Below are positions 58,126 through 64,000 of a stretch of 64,000 nt of DNA, piece after piece. A model generated the notes under the pieces. The model made no database searches, had not been told where the DNA came from, and saw only the letters and a list, made by a program, of their open reading frames with translations. A program made the translations under genes and the position numbers. Source of the DNA: Eublepharis macularius (Eukaryota; Chordata; Lepidosauria; Squamata; Eublepharidae); NCBI RefSeq assembly GCF_028583425.1, contig NC_072795.1, positions 68,586,001 through 68,650,000 on the forward strand. The letters are read 5' to 3'. Positions within the stretch are counted from its first letter, which is position 1. Each line of letters opens with the position of its first letter.

Positions 58126-58385
58126 CAGGGCTTTTTTTCAGGGGGAACGCGGGGGAACGGAGTTCCGGAACCTCTTGAAAATGGTCACATGGCTGGTGGC
58201 CCCGCTCCCTGATCTCCAGAAAGAGGGGAGTTGAGATTGCCCTCCGTGCCGCTGAGCGGCGCGGAGGGCAATCTCAACTCCCCTCTGTCTGGAGATCAGG
58301 GGGCGGGGCCACCAGCCATGTGACCATTTTCTCTGAGGGCAACCCACTGAGTTCCACCACCTCTTTTCCCAGAAAAAAAGCCCTG
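58126..58385. mobile_element. hAT-type MITE, 260-bp near-perfect palindrome
   Basis: The left end CAGGGCTTTTTTTCAGGGGG and the right end, read on the minus strand as CAGGGCTTTTTTTCTGGGAA, are terminal inverted repeats. The inner arms (GGTCACATGGCTGGTGGCCC, GAGATTGCCCTCCG) mirror almost exactly about the centre near 58254 (GCCGCTGAGCGGC). The 8-bp flanks are AATAGCAG (58118-58125) and AATAGCTG (58386-58393), a 7/8 target duplication. It is GC-rich and non-coding. Confidence 0.9.
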
Positions 58386-58719
58386 AATAGCTGAGTTCTA
58401 CTCTGCTCTAACATGTCTAAGTTTTGCCTACAGCTTAGCAGAAAACTTCCAAGTCTCCTCACCTATGCTTCAGGTCAGTGTTTTTGTTTTGTTTTGTTTT
58501 TAAAAAGAGGTGCTGGTACTCATATATAAGATGGCACTGATTTTCACCAATCCCCCCTCAGGAGTCAGGACTTGAGAAAGCTTCCAAAAAAGGGGCCAGT
58601 AATCAGTGCTTGTAAGTAGCACCACAAATAAATCCCCACACAAACTCCCTTTTAGAGAGGAACAAAACAAAACCCAGTCTCTTCATGCTGCTGTTACCAG
58701 TTTAAGTTAACCTATTTGG

Positions 58720-58921
58720 GAGCCAGGTGGGTGTGATGCTCAGATTAGGATCTACAATTGAAGCTTACGGGGTGACCTTGGGCCAGTCACACACACTCTG
58801 CCTAACCTACCGCACAGGGTTGTTGTGTGGATAACATGAGGAGAGGAGAATGATATAAGCTGCTTTGGATTCCTATTGGGAAGAAGGGCGAGGTATAAAT
58901 GAAGTACATAAATAAACAAAC
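58720..58921 (+). repeat. MIR-like SINE with TAAATGAAGTA tail
   Basis: GAGCCAGGTGGGTGTGATGC, GAAGCTTACGGGGTGACCTT, GGGCCAGTCACACACACTCT, CGCACAGGGTTGTTGTGTGG, TGATATAAGCTGCTTTGGAT and GGCGAGGTATAAATGAAGTA, ending in TAAATAAAC. It is nearly full length. Confidence 0.85.
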
Positions 58922-61663
58922 CCCTTTGCAGTCCCATTTCTCTTACTCAGTGTCTATTTACTATGTACACTTTCCGATCCAGCTGCTGAGGCATAGGCCT
59001 GACACTGGCCAAAAGGGAATCTGCTGTTGCTACAGAAGACTGGCTCTTGCAGCAGTCCTGGCAGCCTGGTTTTGTAAAAGACTTGGAGAGTCCAAACAAG
59101 ACTTAGGCTTGAAGCCAATTCTGTGAATGCTGAAGCTTTCCCTATCACTGGCTCTGCTTTCCAAAGATTCGTTTTTTGGGGCAGAAAGCCATCCAAAAAT
59201 TGAACATGGGTCTTTCTGAAAAATTCTCTTTGTTCACTTAAGATGAGAACAGCAAGACAGGAGACTGAAAGATAAAGAGGATATGCTTATAGCAGAATGT
59301 TGTAAAAGATTAAATCTCTATAGGTATTAGAGCCCCTGTAACAGATTTGCTTAACTGTTCTATTCTTAACTCTTCTATTCTGCAACAGGAAGCTATCATT
59401 AAAATTTCCCTTTGCAGAGTGCTTTCACAGCAAAATATTGTAACATTTCCCAAATTACACTCGTTTGGTTTTTCGGTGGTAGAAAGGGGAGACCACAAAC
59501 ACACATACACATAAATGGGCTTTATAATTCAAACTGGCACTCGTGAGTTTGGGTCTGCTTGTAACCTAAAAGCAATTTGGAGAGCCTTCTACTGAGGCTA
59601 ACCATAGAAAAATATAGTATCCAATAAATGCAAGTCAACATTTATGGGAAAGCACAGCTAAATGTTATCATTCCAAAAAATGTCTACTATTGCATTCAAC
59701 AGGCCAAAGAGCATTTTTAAAGGGACCTGAAGACGGTCATAAACAATCCAGGTTTTAAGAGCCAGACCAAGAGGACAATACATGATACCAAAGCATAGTG
59801 TTTCCCATGGATTGCAGCCACAGTCAAACTACATTATTTTAAGGCTTCAGTCTTTCTCCTTCTTTCAGACGCATATCTGAGAGCTGATGCATTGTACACA
59901 TGAAACAGAAGCCCACGGAAGCTGCTTTCATTTGCTTCACGGGGCGGCTGTTTCCACACCATTTCATATTTTCTCCATAACACTGTGCTGGATTCAATGA
60001 CCCCGTTCCATTAAGGAGTTGCTCCACTGGAGCAAGACCCCTACCTCAACAGCAAGAAGCCTTTGATCCAACTCAGATTTGTAGTGACATGAAGGAATTC
60101 ACCCAGTTAATCATTTTTCTGTGTAGAAATGGCTTGATGCAGAGAGGAAGCCACCAGAGGGAGCAACTTAAAGTGACTTCAACGCAACAGCCCTTTTGGG
60201 TATCGCCTACGCTGTGGGACGGGGGGGATGTCTTGTGGTTTATATACTCAGGAAAAATCTGTATTAGGATTAGCATGTCAGGAGAGACATTTTGTGGTTC
60301 TTGATGCTGGTGAGTTACAAATGAATGGTAAGAACAATTTAGTAACACATTGAGAACTGGAACTCACAAATTCCCAGTTCTGTGTCCTGATCACTTTCTG
60401 CAATATAAGGGACTGAGGTAAGTAAGCATATTCCACATATTAAATTTTATGAATATCTGTGTATCTGTTATGGAACACAAGTCTGTGACTGGATCCTCCT
60501 TTGAATGGCTGGGGACAGACGCACATAGTCTGGGGAATTATCCAATTAAGGTTTCCTAAGCAAAATGTAATAGCTCAAATTCTGTGTCTTCCAAACCACA
60601 GAAGAATTCTTTAAAAATACTTTCCCTTCAGTCAGCAGTCTTTCATGGCATCTTTCCTCCCCCCTCCTCCACAGAAATAATGTCCTCCAGGACAGAAAGT
60701 CACTGCATGTTTGAGAGCCAAAAGGCCTTCAAGCCTTAACACTGATGTTTGAGTCATTTAACCCAAAATTAACTCTTCTTCATATTTTACTACTTCAGTG
60801 GCTTTCTTGCTAAGAGGCGGCCCAAGAATAACAATTAGGTATCCAAATGGGGGCACCGTCACTATGCAGCGACTATGATAGCTATCTTCTCACAGGACTG
60901 AGACTAAGCAAATGTCAAGAGGTGGCCTACAAGTTTACAGTGCATTGGAAGTTCTGTGCCTCACTGGCATATACTTCTCACAACCGAGATGGAGCTTTTC
61001 AGCCGGGTGAAAGGGAGCAATTTACACAGCCCCCTACTCAGACCATACTCTAGCTCTTGGAAAGAATCCTGCCTCATTCAGATGTTTCCATTAAAATTTA
61101 GTGGAAATATTTGCAGAAATAATAAGATGTGTGGAATAAGGAAACAAAGACAAACGTCCTACAAGGATCTCTCTTCTGGGCAGTAAATGGCATGTATTGT
61201 ATAGTACACTTTCCTGTGCGAGGAGCATGTACATCCAGTTCGCTCCAAGTTCATACAAAGAAGCCTCAGGAAGTGGTATGTTTCCAAGGCAGCAAAAATA
61301 GATTATAAAGACTACAATTCTGTAGGAAGATGGATATCACAGGGGCTGCATAGTGACTGTGTCACCATTTGAATGCTTAGTTGTTGCTCTTGTAAAATAC
61401 AGCTCTGTATATGTAAAAATGACTGCTCCCTGCAAATAAACATCTTTGTAGGAAATCTTCAGTGTTATTTAGTAAAGCAGCCTTGATAATGTGAGCTAGA
61501 ATCCTCTACTGCACTGTACTTTTCCCTGTGCAAATTCTACAACTCCCACAAGGCTGCCCATCTCTTCACCAACAGTCCTGGGCTAAGCAAGGCAAAGGAT
61601 GTCTAGGCTTTGTGCCAGTGCAACATTACACTTGTGCAGTATCAGCTGTGGGTGAGCAAACAA

Positions 61664-61810
61664 GCAGGGCTGCCAAGCTCCTGGGGGGGGATCCTCCCCC
61701 CCACCCCAAATTCCAGTTGCCTGCCACCGCTCCAAGCATCATCATGCTTGTGATGCTGCCTACCACCATTTCCTTGCTCCCAACCCTCCCCCCATGGAGC
61801 GTTGCCATGA
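61664..61810 (+). repeat. Fragment of CAGGGCTGCCAA-type DNA element
   Basis: CAGGGCTGCCAAGCTCCTGG resembles the terminal repeat of a common sauropsid hAT-like MITE. The C- and G-rich sequence that follows is compatible, but the second terminus is not found. Confidence 0.4.
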
Positions 61811-62299
61811 CCAGGCATAGCCTACACTAAGCAAAATCCTAGCCGTTGATAGGATCAGACCCTTCTTTGATTGCAAATATACAGCTAACATAGACAAAAC
61901 GGATTCTATGTTTTTTTTAAAAGCTGATTTGTAAATCAAATTTTTAAAAAAGATCAGAATGTGCCTTGGTATAAAAATGGCTCTATCTTGTTGCCCCCCC
62001 CCCCTCTTTTGGCCACTTTAGCAATATTATGAAACAATGCACTTGACACTAAACAGGGTTAAAAACCACTTCTGAAAATCTGAGGAATTTTGCTGTTGGC
62101 TCCGATTTCTATCATGCTCAGCAAATACTACCAAAATGCCCTCCAGCTCTGCAGAATGTAAGCATGTTTCTGTTGCAGAAGAAACAACAGCCAGCAAAAT
62201 AACACACCAGTCATTCTTAGCAATGTCAAAATAGCAAGAGAAGCAGCAGCTACCAGCTATTGTGCTTTTTAAGGGAATGTGTCCCAGAAAGCTATTCAC

Positions 62300-62375
62300 C
62301 TCGACTCTGCTGCCTGTTGACCATCCCTCCCAGTGTCCATCGCCGGTCCAGGCGCCTCAGGTGAGCCTTGCGTCT
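62300..62375 (-). CDS. SH3PXD2A: SH3PXD2A exon: basic linker before SH3-2
   Basis: The 76-bp exon reads RRKAHLRRLDRRWTLGGMVN then RQQSR plus one G. It matches mammalian TKS5 (RRKAHLRRLDRRWTLGGMVN, RQHSRE) between SH3 domains 1 and 2. The acceptor is TTTCTAAG and the donor GTGAAT. The stretch is strongly basic. The exon starts in phase 0 and leaves one base, so it cannot be skipped without a frame change. SH3-1, the PX domain and the promoters lie beyond the right edge. Confidence 0.94.
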
Positions 62376-64000
62376 CTTAGAAACTAGGATGGAAAATGGA
62401 TGAAAACATAAAAAAGGAAGAAAGGGGAAAATGATGGATGGGCAAAGAACGAAATCCAACAAAAAAACATGATAATTGCAAAGACTGGCCTAGGATGAGT
62501 AAGAATGAGATGCAATAACTCATTTGGGATTAGTTTATGAGATGCAATAAATAGGTTAACTCCTATACACAAATCTGTATGTTCCTTGCTGCATTTAGTG
62601 GACTTCAGAACTCCATATCAGTAGAAGAGAGCTTTTACCCCACATCAAAGTCTATACACATGACAAAAAAAAATCATGGTGTCTTCACTTAGACTAAATG
62701 CTCTTAAGAGTAGGACTAGATTTATGGAACAGGAACATGCAGGGCCTTTGCAAGGACTGCAGTCTATATTCCAGATGACTAATGAGGCAGTGAGAAGGTT
62801 CAAAGATATACCATGTAGGCGGCATCCTTCACATGGCCTCTACATACCAATGACACTGCTAGGCAGCTATTACTAAGAGGCCTCTACAAGAAAAATAGTA
62901 TAAATGGAAGTTCAGTGGAATCACAAAAGACCCATTTTTTGTGTGTAGTGAGAGACCACACAATTTGGAAATTCCTCAGAAATCAAGCCTCTCAAAAATA
63001 GAGTTGCCAGGTCCTGTTACCCTCCTGGCGGGTTGTGGGCGGCACTCACCTTTCCTGATGTCTTTGCACGCATGCACTCCAATGTGACACGATGATGTCA
63101 CTTCTAGGAAGTGATGTCATCGTGCAAGAGCTGGAAGCGCTCGTCACAGTGGGCTGTTTTGGGCCCCAAACAAGCTGCATAGGAGCATTCCTGGGGCAGC
63201 GTGATGATGTCATTCCCAGGAACAACACTTTCACATCACTCCAGGAGCACACTCGGGAAGCCTATTCCCCCACCTTTCTCCCCCACTGGCCAGGTGAGTA
63301 GTGGGGGTGGGTGGGAGCACGGAATCCCCACCCCCACCAGGGGACCTGGGATCCCTACTCAAAAAGAAAAACTAGTATAAGTTTTCCAGTTTTAGAATGT
63401 CTGCAAAATGTGTCTAAATCTGTTATTTATCATGCCAATATAGGATTAGCTTGGAAGCTATGACAAGCACATCTTGTGCTTAGGGACCAACTGTCCAATA
63501 TTTTTTTTTTAAAAAAAATGTTCAAAGTCCATGAAGTTCACCTGTCAGGTCAAAGTTGACAATTTGTCTCATATTCTGTGAACAGTGGTTATTCATTACA
63601 GGTTATAAACAACAAAAAAGAGGATTTATGACTATGAGATTGTTAAGATAGCTGTGCACTGAGGACACTGTTTTCATGACACAGGGCACATTCTTTTCCC
63701 AGCTATATTCATAATTGAATCTAAAGTCTGTCAGTTCATGCAGTCATTAATGTGTTGTAGAACAGATTCTATGACATGACCCAAGATGACCAGATCTTTG
63801 GCTGCCACTGTTGCTAGTTTCATCTCCCAGTTAAACAAGTGAAAGGCTTTCTACACATAGACTGTGTGCTTTTGTGAGGAGGCTATAATGCCTGGCATGG
63901 GATCCCCTAGTTATTTCAAATCCAGTAAGTAGGTTAACTGTAAATTAGTGCTCTTAATGCAAAGCAGTTGAGATGACATAGGAGGTTGGACCAATTGTCA
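62376..64000 (-). other. SH3PXD2A: SH3PXD2A intron, partial
   Basis: The intron runs off the right end. It contains a hAT-type MITE (62999-63357). The remainder, 62400-62990 and 63370-64000, shows no recognisable feature. Confidence 0.8.
62999..63357. mobile_element. hAT-type MITE with exact 8-bp target duplication
   Basis: The left end TAGAGTTGCCAGGTCC and the right end, read on the minus strand as TAGGGATCCCAGGTCCCC, are terminal inverted repeats. The flanks CTCAAAAA (62991-62998) and CTCAAAAA (63358-63365) are identical. The interior has an inner hairpin around CACGATGATGTCACTTCTAG / AAGTGATGTCATCGTG. It is 359 bp and non-coding. Confidence 0.92.

Overview
The window is vertebrate nuclear DNA, almost certainly from a squamate reptile (a gecko is plausible but not proven). 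The evidence is the gene content, the GT-AG introns, and a dense population of sauropsid repeats: tRNA-derived SINEs with L2-like tails, a 5S rRNA-derived SINE, a Penelope-like element with a GIY-YIG domain, palindromic hAT-type MITEs, and long microsatellites. No bacterial or viral genes, CRISPR arrays or operons are present.

Left part (1 to about 14.6 kb, + strand): the 3' end of NEURL1, an E3 ubiquitin ligase of the Neuralized family. Three coding exons are visible: 162-842 (second NHR domain), 10821-10967 (Ser/Pro-rich linker) and 11628-11869 (C-terminal RING and stop). A 3'UTR of about 2.7 kb follows, with a good polyadenylation signal at 14591.

Middle (about 14.6 to 35 kb): the convergent gap between the two genes, then the long AT-rich 3'UTR of the right-hand gene read on the minus strand. 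That UTR is at least about 6.9 kb long if the signals near 28.12 kb are used, and up to about 12.4 kb if the signal at 22.59 kb is used. It carries several hairpin-forming elements.

Right part (34990 to the end, - strand): the 3' part of SH3PXD2A (TKS5/FISH), the podosome and invadopodium scaffold. Six coding exons are visible: 62300-62375, 51777-51894, 45208-45542, 43305-43354, 36995-37114 and the large terminal exon 34990-36873. Together they encode SH3 domains 2 to 5 and the linkers between them. All splice phases join correctly. The PX domain and SH3 domain 1 lie outside the window to the right. The tail-to-tail order NEURL1(+)/SH3PXD2A(-) matches human 10q24.33 and supports the choice of these paralogues over NEURL1B/SH3PXD2B.

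The introns hold mostly repeats. The most interesting are a Penelope-like fossil whose 3' end folds like a hammerhead ribozyme (including a 5-bp stem I), several copies of a dispersed reptile repeat with a related hammerhead-like layout, a solo LTR that split one of those copies, two hAT MITEs with readable 8-bp target duplications, and a perfect 16-bp stem in the SH3PXD2A 3'UTR region. I found no evidence for a previously undescribed multi-gene system.
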